Shown here piece by piece: positions 6,590-13,409 of a stretch of 17,496 nucleotides of DNA. The DNA is from CAZPLZ01 sp964587525. Lineage in GTDB: Bacteria; Oederibacteriota; CAKKQC01. The notes below the pieces were generated by a model. The model searched no databases. It had not been told where the DNA came from and saw only the letters and a list, made by a program, of their open reading frames with translations. Both the position numbers and the translations under genes were made by a program. Location: NCBI GenBank assembly GCA_964587525.1, contig CAZPLZ010000066.1, forward strand, positions 1 through 17,496, in the 5' to 3' direction. Position 1 is the first letter of the stretch, and every line of letters starts with the position of its first letter.

Positions 6590-6946
6590 ATGAAGAAGGA
6601 TCATTTGAAACGCTTCCAGCAGTTCCTGCTCAAGCAGAAGGATGAGCTTACGACCAACGTGTCGGATGAGGAGCGTGAGGGCCGGGACGCCGTGACCGTG
6701 GAAGCGAAAGATTTCGGCGATATGGCCACCCAGTCCTCCGGCCAGGAGATGTCGTTTGCGATCTCAGACGCTGGCCGCAGGAACCTGCGAGACATCGAGG
6801 AGGCGCTGCTGCGGATCAGGGAAGGAACCTACGGCATGTGCGAGCGCTGCAACAAGCCGATCGATGAGACCCGCCTGGAGGTTGTCCCGCACGCCCGCAT
6901 GTGTATCTCTTGCCAGGAAGTCGCCGACCGCGAGGGAAACCGCTAA
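6590..6946 (+). CDS. DksA/TraR-family zinc-finger protein
   Basis: A small regulator-like protein of 118 residues. It has a long N-terminal helical hairpin rich in Lys and Glu, acidic tip residues in DFGDMAT (about 41-44), and a C-terminal four-cysteine zinc site, CERC...CISC (Cys84, 87, 105, 108). DksA proteins bind the RNA polymerase secondary channel and act with ppGpp; shorter relatives of this layout often have unknown targets. ATG 6590 is preceded by AAGAGGA five bases upstream, the best ribosome site here. ATG 6557, overlapping the decarboxylase stop, would add 11 residues. Its place at the end of the polyamine block suggests shared transcription, not necessarily shared function. E. 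coli DksA is longer (151), so I do not assign the symbol. Confidence 0.85.
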   Translation: MKKDHLKRFQQFLLKQKDELTTNVSDEEREGRDAVTVEAKDFGDMATQSSGQEMSFAISDAGRRNLRDIEEALLRIREGTYGMCERCNKPIDETRLEVVPHARMCISCQEVADREGNR

Positions 6947-6961
6947 GCGAAGCACGTTTGT

Positions 6962-6981
6962 CCCCTCGAGTCGGTGAGGGG
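6962..6981 (+). promoter_or_regulatory. Hairpin covering the Shine-Dalgarno of the EamA gene
   Basis: CCCCTC (6962-6967) is exactly complementary to GAGGGG (6976-6981) across an 8-nt loop. GAGGGG is the best Shine-Dalgarno for ATG 6990. The stem is short and could be chance. If it forms, it would hide the ribosome site. Confidence 0.3.
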
Positions 6982-6989
6982 GTTGAAGA

Positions 6990-7892
6990 ATGACGCCGCT
7001 TGCCATCTTTCTCATCACCGTTTCGGCGGTCATTCACGCAGCATGGAACCTTCTCAGCAAGCAGTCCCGTCCCACGCCAGCGTTTTTCTTCCTGGCCGAT
7101 ATGGTCGGGGCCCTCTGTCTGGCGCCGCTGCTCTGGTATTACCGCGGCGTGCTGCCGCTCATTCCGGGTTCGGTCTGGGGACTCCTCGTCGTGACGGGGG
7201 TATTTCAGGCGGTGTATTACAGCTCGTTGGCCGCCGCCTATCGGTCCGGCGCTCTCTCCGTCGTGTACCCGTTGGCCCGCGCGCTGCCCGTGCTCATGGT
7301 GATGGGAACCTCATTGGCCTTGGGCCGGCAGCGGTCCATGAGCTTTCCCGCGATGGCCGGGATGCCGCTGGTGGCGTTTGGGATGTTGTTGCTTCCAAAG
7401 AAAATATTCAAGGATTGGCGGATCCAGGATTATCTCAATCTTCCGTGCCTGTTTGCGCTCCTCGCAGCCGTTGGGACAACGGGGTATTCGCTGATCGACG
7501 ATGAGGCCTTGCGGCGGCTTCGGGTGCATCTCAGTGGTTCGATGGCGGTCGTTCCGGTGACCCTCATCTATGCCGCCCTGGAGGGGGTGAGCACTTCAGT
7601 GTTCCTGGGGTGCGGCGTGGCGCTGGGCAAGCGAAAAGAGATCGGAAGGTTGTTACGAACGAGCAAATTGAGCATCGTCGCCACCGGCGTCGCAATCTAT
7701 CTGTGTTATGTCCTCGTGCTCATCGCGATGGCGTTTGTGAGCGACATCAGCTATGTCGTGGGATTTCGCCAGATTGGGATACTCCTGGGGGTGCTGGCCG
7801 GAATCTGGATTTTGAAGGAGCCGCGCTATCCGCCGAAGCTTGCCGGCGCCGTACTTCTGTTTATTGGCCTGTTCTTCCTCGCGACTGGATGA
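6990..7892 (+). CDS. EamA/DMT-superfamily transporter
   Basis: An integral membrane protein of 300 residues with about ten hydrophobic segments in two related halves, the layout of the drug/metabolite transporter (EamA, 10-TMS) group. The N-terminus has the family-typical IHAAWNLLSKQS. The first half ends with YPLARALPVLMVMG, resembling the conserved end of EamA repeats, and a matching stretch recurs near the C-terminus (GFRQIGILLGVLAGIWILKE). The substrate is unknown; relatives export amino acids, metabolites or drugs. ATG 6990 has GAGGGG eight bases upstream. It is separated by 43 bp from the dksA-like gene and may be co-transcribed with it. It converges with the VOC gene, whose stop lies 11 bp away. 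Confidence 0.88.
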   Translation: MTPLAIFLITVSAVIHAAWNLLSKQSRPTPAFFFLADMVGALCLAPLLWYYRGVLPLIPGSVWGLLVVTGVFQAVYYSSLAAAYRSGALSVVYPLARALPVLMVMGTSLALGRQRSMSFPAMAGMPLVAFGMLLLPKKIFKDWRIQDYLNLPCLFALLAAVGTTGYSLIDDEALRRLRVHLSGSMAVVPVTLIYAALEGVSTSVFLGCGVALGKRKEIGRLLRTSKLSIVATGVAIYLCYVLVLIAMAFVSDISYVVGFRQIGILLGVLAGIWILKEPRYPPKLAGAVLLFIGLFFLATG

Positions 7893-7903
7893 TGAGCATC
7901 CTG

Positions 7904-8356
7904 TTAGGTGTTTTGCAGGAGTTCCAGGGTGACGCCGAGCTGAGATTCGCCGTCCACGTAGGCGTACCGGCCGCCGGTGAAGTCGCCCTTTTGTACCACC
8001 GCCATGCCGTGCGCCTGGAGGGTCTGCGCCTCTTGTTCGGTGTCGGTCACCTGGAACGCGATATGGTGCACCCCTTCCCCTTTCTTATCCAGGAACTCCT
8101 TCCAGGTGCTGGGCTCACCTACCGGCTCGATCAGTTCGAGCTTGACTTGGCCCATGCTGAAAAATGCGAGCTTGGCCCGGGCTGACGTGGGGGCGCCGCG
8201 GTACACGGCGTGGCTCTTGTCGGCGGTGTCTGTGATGCTGATGTTCGGCGTCGCGACGCCCAAGAGCTTCGCCCATGTTTGCGCGCAGCGTTCGACATCC
8301 CGCACCACGATGGCGACCTGACAGATCGAGTTCGTGCTGAGCGGTTTTGCCGGCAT
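7904..8356 (-). CDS. VOC-family protein (glyoxalase / methylmalonyl-CoA epimerase fold)
   Basis: A 150-residue protein with two beta-alpha-beta-beta-beta units of the vicinal oxygen chelate fold. The likely metal ligands are Gln13 (CQVAIVV), Glu74 (LELIEP), His98 (VHHIAF) and Glu145 (VTLELL). This Q/E/H/E set is the one used by human-type glyoxalase I; methylmalonyl-CoA epimerases usually start with His. The GEGVHHIAFQV stretch resembles epimerases, so function is open between glyoxalase-like and epimerase-like. The start is ATG 8356, 9 bp after the slipin stop, with a weak ribosome site. It is the last gene of the pfk-nfeD-slipin operon and converges with the EamA gene. Confidence 0.85.
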   Translation of the reverse strand: MPAKPLSTNSICQVAIVVRDVERCAQTWAKLLGVATPNISITDTADKSHAVYRGAPTSARAKLAFFSMGQVKLELIEPVGEPSTWKEFLDKKGEGVHHIAFQVTDTEQEAQTLQAHGMAVVQKGDFTGGRYAYVDGESQLGVTLELLQNT

Positions 8357-8365
8357 GCCGGCCGC

Positions 8366-9223
8366 TTACTTCGCTTCGCTGGAGCTCTTGAGATTCTGGA
8401 CGAACGGGGCGATCAGCTGGGTGAATTCCATCGGGATGATCCACTTGCTGGACTGGCTCTCGGAGAGCGTTTTGAGTGTTTCCAGATATTGAATTCCCAT
8501 GGTCTTGTTGTCGATGCCTTTCGCGACCTCGAAGACCTTGGTGAGCGCCAGGGAGTAGCCTTCCGCGCGCAGGATTCTGGCCTGCCGTTCCCCTTCGGCT
8601 TTGAGGATCTCCGCCTGTCTATTGCCCTCGGCGACCAGGATGGCGGCTGCGCGCTCGCCCTCTGCCTGCAAGACCAACGCTCGGCGGGTCCGCTCCGCGG
8701 CCACCTGTTTGTTCATGGCATCCTGCACTTCCTGGGGCGGCTGGATCTCCCGGATTTCCACGGTGGTGATCTTCACGCCCCAGCGCTCGGTGACCTCATC
8801 GAGCTTGGTGCGCAGCACCTGGTTGATCTGGTCGCGCTTGGCCAGCACGTCGTCCAGCGGGATGTCGCCGATGACGGCGCGCAGGGTGGTCATAGCCACA
8901 CCCTGGGCGGCGCCCATGAAGTTGCGGACTTGGATCACAGAGTTTCTTGGATCCGTGATCTTCCAGTAGATCAGGAAGTCAATGGCGATGGGCGCGTTGT
9001 CCTTGGTGATGCATGTCTGCGAGGGAATTTCCAAGAAGCTTTCGCGGAGATCCACCCAGACGGGCACGTCGATAAACGGGATGATGATGACCAGTCCATC
9101 CCCTTTGGTGCCAATGTACTTCCCGAGTCTCAGCACGACGATTCGCTGATAGGCCGGGACGATTTTGACGGTCATGAACAGCAGGATGACGAGGAGTCCG
9201 ATGACGATTGCGGCTGCGGCCAT
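8366..9223 (-). CDS. Slipin (stomatin/SPFH-domain membrane protein)
   Basis: A membrane-anchored scaffold protein of 285 residues. One N-terminal hydrophobic segment (about 3-20) is followed by the SPFH/Band-7 domain (about 22-185: YQRIVVLRLGKY, GLVIIIPFID, RAVIGDIPLDDVLAKRDQIN). Next comes a helical region with repeated AEG units (about 187-222) that forms the coiled coil used for oligomer rings. Slipins are partners, and in archaea substrates, of NfeD proteases. Here the two genes are adjacent, with 2 bp between the nfeD stop and ATG 9223. A strong AAGGAGGT lies inside the last nfeD codons with 7-nt spacing, so translation is coupled. Length and order match the classic NfeD-slipin operon. 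A QmcA-type role is equally possible by sequence. Confidence 0.93.
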   Translation of the reverse strand: MAAAAIVIGLLVILLFMTVKIVPAYQRIVVLRLGKYIGTKGDGLVIIIPFIDVPVWVDLRESFLEIPSQTCITKDNAPIAIDFLIYWKITDPRNSVIQVRNFMGAAQGVAMTTLRAVIGDIPLDDVLAKRDQINQVLRTKLDEVTERWGVKITTVEIREIQPPQEVQDAMNKQVAAERTRRALVLQAEGERAAAILVAEGNRQAEILKAEGERQARILRAEGYSLALTKVFEVAKGIDNKTMGIQYLETLKTLSESQSSKWIIPMEFTQLIAPFVQNLKSSSEAK

Positions 9224-9225
9224 GA

Positions 9226-10596
9226 TTATGACCTCCTTTTAATCTGGGGGGGTGCGCTCATCGGCGCATCCCCGGTGTCGAGCGGTTCAACTTCCAGTGT
9301 CAGTCCTTGTGCAGATTTCACGATAACATATTCTCCCTTGGGGATTTTTCGGGCACCGGAGACCAGGCGGGCGGTCCACTCTTCTCCACCCACGTGCACG
9401 ATGCCCTGCGGGTCCAGCGGTTTGATGACCTTGCCCTGCGTGCCGATGAGCGTGGACACGTCGCCCACGGGCGGCTTGCTCTGCGCTCTAAGCCCCAGCC
9501 AGACCATAGTGCCAAAGAAGCAGCCCATCGTCCCAACGGTCGAGTAAATGACCGGGCGGGAGAGGTGCCAGAACGGTTCGAGGGGGGAGAAGAGCATGAG
9601 AGATCCAAAGAGCAAGCAGACGAGGCCCAGCAGGCTTAAGCCTCCGTGGGTGGCAAGTTTGAGATCGGCGATGAACAACCCCACCCCGAGCGCCATCATG
9701 AGCAGCCCGCCCACGCTGAAAGGGAGGATTGAAAGGGAGATCAGGGCCAGGATCAGACAGAAGCCGCCGACGACTCCTGCCAGACCCAGGCCGGAAGTCT
9801 GCAGCTCGAAAATCAACCCCAATGTGCCCAGGGAAAGGAGAATATAGGCGATCTCGGGGTGTGCGAGGATGTGGAAAAACCGCTCTCGCATGCTGAGATC
9901 CAACAGATGCCGCGGTGCACCGCTGAAAGCCAGCGTGTGTTTCACACTGCCGACCGTGACGGTCCGGCCGTCGAGCTGCGTCAACAGGCTCTCCAGATCC
10001 TCGGCCACGGTGTCGATGAGCTTTTTCTTAAGGGCTTCTTGTTCGTTAATAGAGAGACTTTTGGTTACGGCCTCCTCGGCCCACTTCACGTCCCGGCCAC
10101 GCTGCTGTGCCAGGCTGCGTATGAACGCCGCCGCGTCGTTGGTGATCTTCTTGTCCAGGGTCTTGGGGATCTCCTTGCCTTGGCCGGACACGGGATGGGC
10201 GGCACCCATGGTGGTCCCCGGCGCCATGGAGGTGAGATGGCAGGCGAGCACGATGAAGGCGCCGGCCGAGGCGGCTCGCGCGCCTTTCGGGGTGACGTAG
10301 GCGATGGTGGGCAGCGGGGCGTTGAGGGTCTCCTGCACGATCTCCCGCATGGAGGTTTCCAGGCCGCCGGGCGTGTTGATCGTGAGAACCACGCACTGGG
10401 CGTTCATCTCCTGTGCCTCGCGGTAGGCGCGTTGCACGTACCGTACCAGCACGGGATCAATAATCCCCTCGATCGTGAGAATCACGATAGGCCGGGCCGT
10501 GACCGGCTTCTTCAGGGCGTAGGCGCCGGGGTCTGCACCCGCGAACGCCCAGGCCGCACCAACCGCGGCCAGCAGCGCATACATGCAGGCTCGCAT
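9226..10596 (-). CDS. nfeD: NfeD-family membrane serine protease (long form)
   Basis: A long NfeD (NfeD1b) protein of about 456 residues. It has a signal-like N-terminus (MRACMYALLAAVGAAWAFAG), a ClpP/SppA-like protease domain, four to five membrane helices (about 235-355), and a C-terminal OB-fold domain. The catalytic pair is visible by analogy with archaeal 1510-N: Ser110 in ARAASAGAF and Lys150 in DKKITND. These proteases cleave the C-terminus of slipin-type partners, and the slipin gene follows after 2 bp. ATG 10596 lies 4 bp after the pfkA stop. A TTG at 10629, inside pfkA and behind AAGGAG, would add 11 residues and cannot be excluded. Overlap with pfkA and contact with slipin show one operon. 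Confidence 0.92.
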   Translation of the reverse strand: MRACMYALLAAVGAAWAFAGADPGAYALKKPVTARPIVILTIEGIIDPVLVRYVQRAYREAQEMNAQCVVLTINTPGGLETSMREIVQETLNAPLPTIAYVTPKGARAASAGAFIVLACHLTSMAPGTTMGAAHPVSGQGKEIPKTLDKKITNDAAAFIRSLAQQRGRDVKWAEEAVTKSLSINEQEALKKKLIDTVAEDLESLLTQLDGRTVTVGSVKHTLAFSGAPRHLLDLSMRERFFHILAHPEIAYILLSLGTLGLIFELQTSGLGLAGVVGGFCLILALISLSILPFSVGGLLMMALGVGLFIADLKLATHGGLSLLGLVCLLFGSLMLFSPLEPFWHLSRPVIYSTVGTMGCFFGTMVWLGLRAQSKPPVGDVSTLIGTQGKVIKPLDPQGIVHVGGEEWTARLVSGARKIPKGEYVIVKSAQGLTLEVEPLDTGDAPMSAPPQIKRRS

Positions 10597-10600
10597 TACA

Positions 10601-11629
10601 TTATTTGTAGAACGTCTTGGCGAGTTCAATCCACTCCTTGCTGACCGTCTTGAGCGTCCCGGTGGCTTTGTCCAGCGGGACGCTTTCCACGGTATTGCCT
10701 TTCAGGGCAGCCATGCTGCCGAATTCCTTCTTGTGTACCATGTCCACCGCCTTGGCGCCCACCCGGATGCCCAGGATGCGGTCGAACACGGTAGGAGGCC
10801 CGCCGCGCTGCATGTGTCCGATGACCGCCACCCGGGTTTCGATTTTCAATTCTTTCTCCAGGGCATGGCCGATTCGTTCACCCACGCCGCGCTTTCCCAG
10901 AATCGTGTGCCCGAACGCGTCGAGTTTCTCTATTTTCTTTTCGTCATCTAACTCTGGCAACTCGACGCCTTCGGAGGCCACCACGATGGCGTACCCCTTG
11001 CGCTCAAAGACTTTTTTCAGATGTTCCGCGAGCCGCTTGAAGTCGGGAGGCTCCTCGGGTAATAGCATAGCATCCGCGCCTCCGGCCAATGCCGTGTACA
11101 GTGCCACCCACCCGGCGTGCCGGCCCATGACCTCGAACACGATGATGCGGCGGTGCGATTTCGCCGTGTCACGCAGCCGCTCCAGCGCCTCCACGGCGGC
11201 TGAAACCGCGGTGTGGAAACCGAAAGTGAAATCGGTCTCGGAGAGATCGTTGTCCATGGTCTTGGGAACGCCCACGCATGGGAGCCCATCCTTGGAGAGT
11301 TTGGAAGCCACCCCGAGCGTGTCTTCACCGCCGATGGCGATCAGGGCCTCGAGGGCGAGGGCTTTGAAGTTCTTATGCACCGCTTCCAGATCGTCGGGTT
11401 TGGTGTACGGGTTGGTCCGGGATGTCCCCAGGATGGTCCCCCCTTTCGCAATGATCTCCTCCACGTCATTCAGCACGAGTGGATGGCCTTGGGCTTTGAC
11501 CAAGCCCATCCAGCCGCCCGTAATGCCGAACACTTCATCGCCGTAATCCATTGCACGCAGCACCACACCCCGGATAGCCGGATTCAGCCCTGGGCAATCG
11601 CCTCCACCTGTCAGTACCCCGACGCGCAT
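10601..11629 (-). CDS. 6-phosphofructokinase, probably pyrophosphate-dependent
   Basis: Phosphorylates fructose 6-phosphate to the 1,6-bisphosphate in glycolysis; 342 residues, cytoplasmic. Family motifs are GGGDCPGLNPAIRG at the N-terminus, GGED at 100-103, PKTMDND at 122-128, EVMGRHAGW (about 166-174) and GHMQRGG. Two specificity positions point to PPi rather than ATP: Asp103, where ATP enzymes have Gly (GGDGS), and Lys123 in PKTMDND, where they have Gly (PGTIDND). This is the pattern known from the Amycolatopsis PPi enzyme. PPi use is inferred, not shown. The start is ATG 11629, with a strong AAGGAGG upstream at 11640-11646. It is the first gene of the operon with nfeD, slipin and VOC. The PPi enzyme is reversible, so it could also serve gluconeogenesis. 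Confidence 0.92.
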   Translation of the reverse strand: MRVGVLTGGGDCPGLNPAIRGVVLRAMDYGDEVFGITGGWMGLVKAQGHPLVLNDVEEIIAKGGTILGTSRTNPYTKPDDLEAVHKNFKALALEALIAIGGEDTLGVASKLSKDGLPCVGVPKTMDNDLSETDFTFGFHTAVSAAVEALERLRDTAKSHRRIIVFEVMGRHAGWVALYTALAGGADAMLLPEEPPDFKRLAEHLKKVFERKGYAIVVASEGVELPELDDEKKIEKLDAFGHTILGKRGVGERIGHALEKELKIETRVAVIGHMQRGGPPTVFDRILGIRVGAKAVDMVHKKEFGSMAALKGNTVESVPLDKATGTLKTVSKEWIELAKTFYK

Positions 11630-11730
11630 GTACGAGCAACCTCCTTAAAATCCTATTTTGACGCCTCATAGTATGGAAGGTTTCGTACAAGGAAGCAATG
11701 TGACTGCAAGGTGTTTTATTTTGCAACGCC

Positions 11731-11759
11731 TTGACAGCCTTTATAAGATAGATGATAAA
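11731..11759 (+). promoter_or_regulatory. Promoter of the tRNA-Asp gene
   Basis: A perfect TTGACA at 11731-11736, a 17-bp spacer, and GATAAA at 11754-11759 (4 of 6 matches to TATAAT). The predicted start near 11766 is 7 bp before the tRNA. It may also drive the downstream regulator gene, which has no evident promoter of its own. Confidence 0.6.
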
Positions 11760-11772
11760 GGTGTTTTTGAAT

Positions 11773-11848
11773 GGGGAAGTGGTGTAGCCTGGCCAAACAC
11801 GCCGCCCTGTCAAGGCGGAGACCGCGGGTTCAAATCCCGTCTTCCCCG
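11773..11848 (+). tRNA. tRNA-Asp (anticodon GTC)
   Basis: A 76-nt tRNA. The acceptor stem GGGGAAG (11773-11779) pairs perfectly with CTTCCCC (11841-11847), followed by discriminator G at 11848, as expected for Asp. The anticodon stem is CCGCC/GGCGG with loop CTGTCAA, anticodon GTC at 11809-11811. The T arm is GCGGG-TTCAAAT-CCCGT. The 3' CCA is not encoded and must be added after transcription. Confidence 0.97.
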
Positions 11849-11879
11849 CGCACTGATATTAAGATTTTTTAGTCCTCAT

Positions 11880-13316
11880 ATGGCTGTTCGTATTTTGCTA
11901 GCGGAACCTGACCAGACGATCGCTGAGCCGTTGCGGGTGGCACTCGAAGCTGATGGCTACCAGGTCACGTATGTGAAGTCTGGGCCAGAGGTGCTGGAGG
12001 TCGCATCGCGCTCCCCCTTCGATTTTTTTGTGCTTGAAGTCAAGGTCATCGGCAAGGAGGAAGTCTCCCTCCTGCATTTCCTGCGCAGCCGGTATCCGCG
12101 GGCGCACCTGGTGCTGATCTCGGATCCCGAGGATGCGGAGCAGGCCCTGCGGGCAGCTCAGCAGGGTGCCGCCCTTTCCTTCCTCAAGCCGGTCAAGCCG
12201 GAGGCACTGCTGACCGTCCTGAACCGGCTCAATCCCAGCCCGGGTGAAGAGGAGATGCTGCCTCCGGAGGACCGGGACACGCCCTTTGTGTTTTTGGGTG
12301 TGGTCGGCAAGAGCGGGATCATGCGCCGTGTGCTCAGGCTGGCTGGGAAAGTTGCGCCCACCGATTCCACGGTGATCATCACGGGAGAGACCGGAACGGG
12401 AAAGGAGATGATCGCCCGGGTCATTCAGCGGCTCTCCCGGCGTGCGGAAAAACCTTTCGTGACGATCAACTGTGGCGCGATTCCTGAGCACCTGGTGGAG
12501 AGTGAATTATTTGGGCACAAGCGTGGGGCATTCACCGACGCGGTGCGGGACAAGAAGGGGCTGCTGGAGGTGGCGCACCTGGGCACGATGTTACTGGATG
12601 AGATCAGCGAGCTGCCATTATCTGCTCAGGTCAAGCTCCTGCGGGCGATTGAGGACATGGAAATACGGCGGGTGGGCGAGGTGTAGCCGGTCCGGGTGGA
12701 CGTGCGGGTGCTGGTGGCGACGAACCGCGATCTGCTCGACGAAGTCCGGAAGGGCCGGTTCCGTGAAGAACTCTGGTACCGGCTCAACGTGGTGCAGATC
12801 CATCTTCCACCGCTCAAGGAGCGGCGGGAGGACATCCCGGTGCTGTTAAGGTTTTTCCTCAACGAGGCCAATCGAAAGTTCAGCAAAAACGTGGTGGCGG
12901 TGGCCCCGGACGCGCTGGCCGTAATCAGCCATTACGATTTCCCAGGCAACGTGCGGGAGCTGCGGCATGTGGTGGAGCATGCTGTGTTGATGGCGGATAA
13001 GCAAACTCTCCGAGTGGAAGACCTGCCCGTTCAAGTGGTGGCAGATGCATCCCGTCACCGGTTGATCGCGCAATCTGGGACTCTGGCAAGCTCGCCTGCA
13101 ACCTCACCATCCACCTCTGTGACGAGTGGCGGGGCAGCGCCGGGAGGTGTGCCCCAACTTGAGCCGACCTTCAAAACCATCGCGGAGGCCGAGAAAGACT
13201 TGATTCAGTGGACACTTGCCAAGCTCAACGGCAACCAGACCGAGATTGCCAAGCGGCTGGGTATTTCCCGCTCGACATTATGGAGGAAGATCAAGCAATA
13301 CGGTGTCCACGTTTAG
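11880..13316 (+). pseudogene. NtrC-like sigma-54 response regulator interrupted by an in-frame TAG
   Basis: One continuous frame of 478 codons encodes receiver, AAA+ sigma-54 interaction domain and Fis-type helix-turn-helix, but codon 269 (12684-12686) is TAG. Residues 1-115 form the receiver; the phospho-acceptor Asp is Glu53 (FVLEVKV), while Ser81 and Lys103 are kept. The AAA+ domain has Walker A GETGTGKE (169-176), GAFTDA (216-221) instead of GAFTGA, and Walker B LLLDE (240-241). After the stop come VDVRVLVATNRDL, FREELWYRLN, the FPGNVREL motif, a Ser/Pro-rich linker, and EIAKRLGISRSTLWRKIKQYG. Codons on both sides align with NtrC without a gap, so this is a single nonsense change, a base error, or read-through. 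Terminated product: 268 residues without sensor or DNA-binding parts. The start is ATG 11880, with no clear ribosome site. It lies 31 bp after the tRNA. Confidence 0.85.
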
Positions 13317-13332
13317 TTTTGAAACAATCGTT

Positions 13333-13362
13333 TTGTGGAACTTTGGTTAAAAATACTATTAT
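13333..13362 (+). promoter_or_regulatory. Possible clpB promoter
   Basis: The 93-bp gap before clpB is AT-rich. TTGTGG (13333-13338) and TATTAT (13357-13362) are 18 bp apart; the -10 is good and the -35 poor. I see no CIRCE operator and no clear heat-shock sigma consensus, so heat control is not evident from the sequence. Confidence 0.3.
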
Positions 13363-13409
13363 GCATCGCGGCATCATAGTTGCAACACTAACTGGATGAG
13401 GATTCATTC

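Noticed and set aside
7887..7901. GGATG/CATCC inverted repeat between the convergent EamA and VOC genes, as a terminator
   Set aside because: Only 5 bp, no T-tract on either strand, and partly inside the EamA coding end.
8210..9547. Plus-strand open frame of 445 codons opposite slipin and nfeD
   Set aside because: It crosses two well-supported minus-strand genes, is Asp/Gly/His-rich and low in complexity, and shows no family signature.
11773..11848. tRNA-Asp as an integration site for a mobile element
   Set aside because: No integrase, no repeated tRNA 3' end and no change in gene character on either side within the window.
12684..12686. UAG reassignment (pyrrolysine or a recoded genome)
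   Set aside because: TAG serves as the normal end of alaC (1892-1894) and of the regulator frame itself (13314-13316), and no tRNA-Pyl or Pyl enzyme genes are seen.
13317..13409. CIRCE operator or sigma-54 promoter ahead of clpB
   Set aside because: No TTAGCACTC/GAGTGCTAA repeat. The TGGAAC stretch at about 13336 lacks the GC at the correct 10-base spacing.
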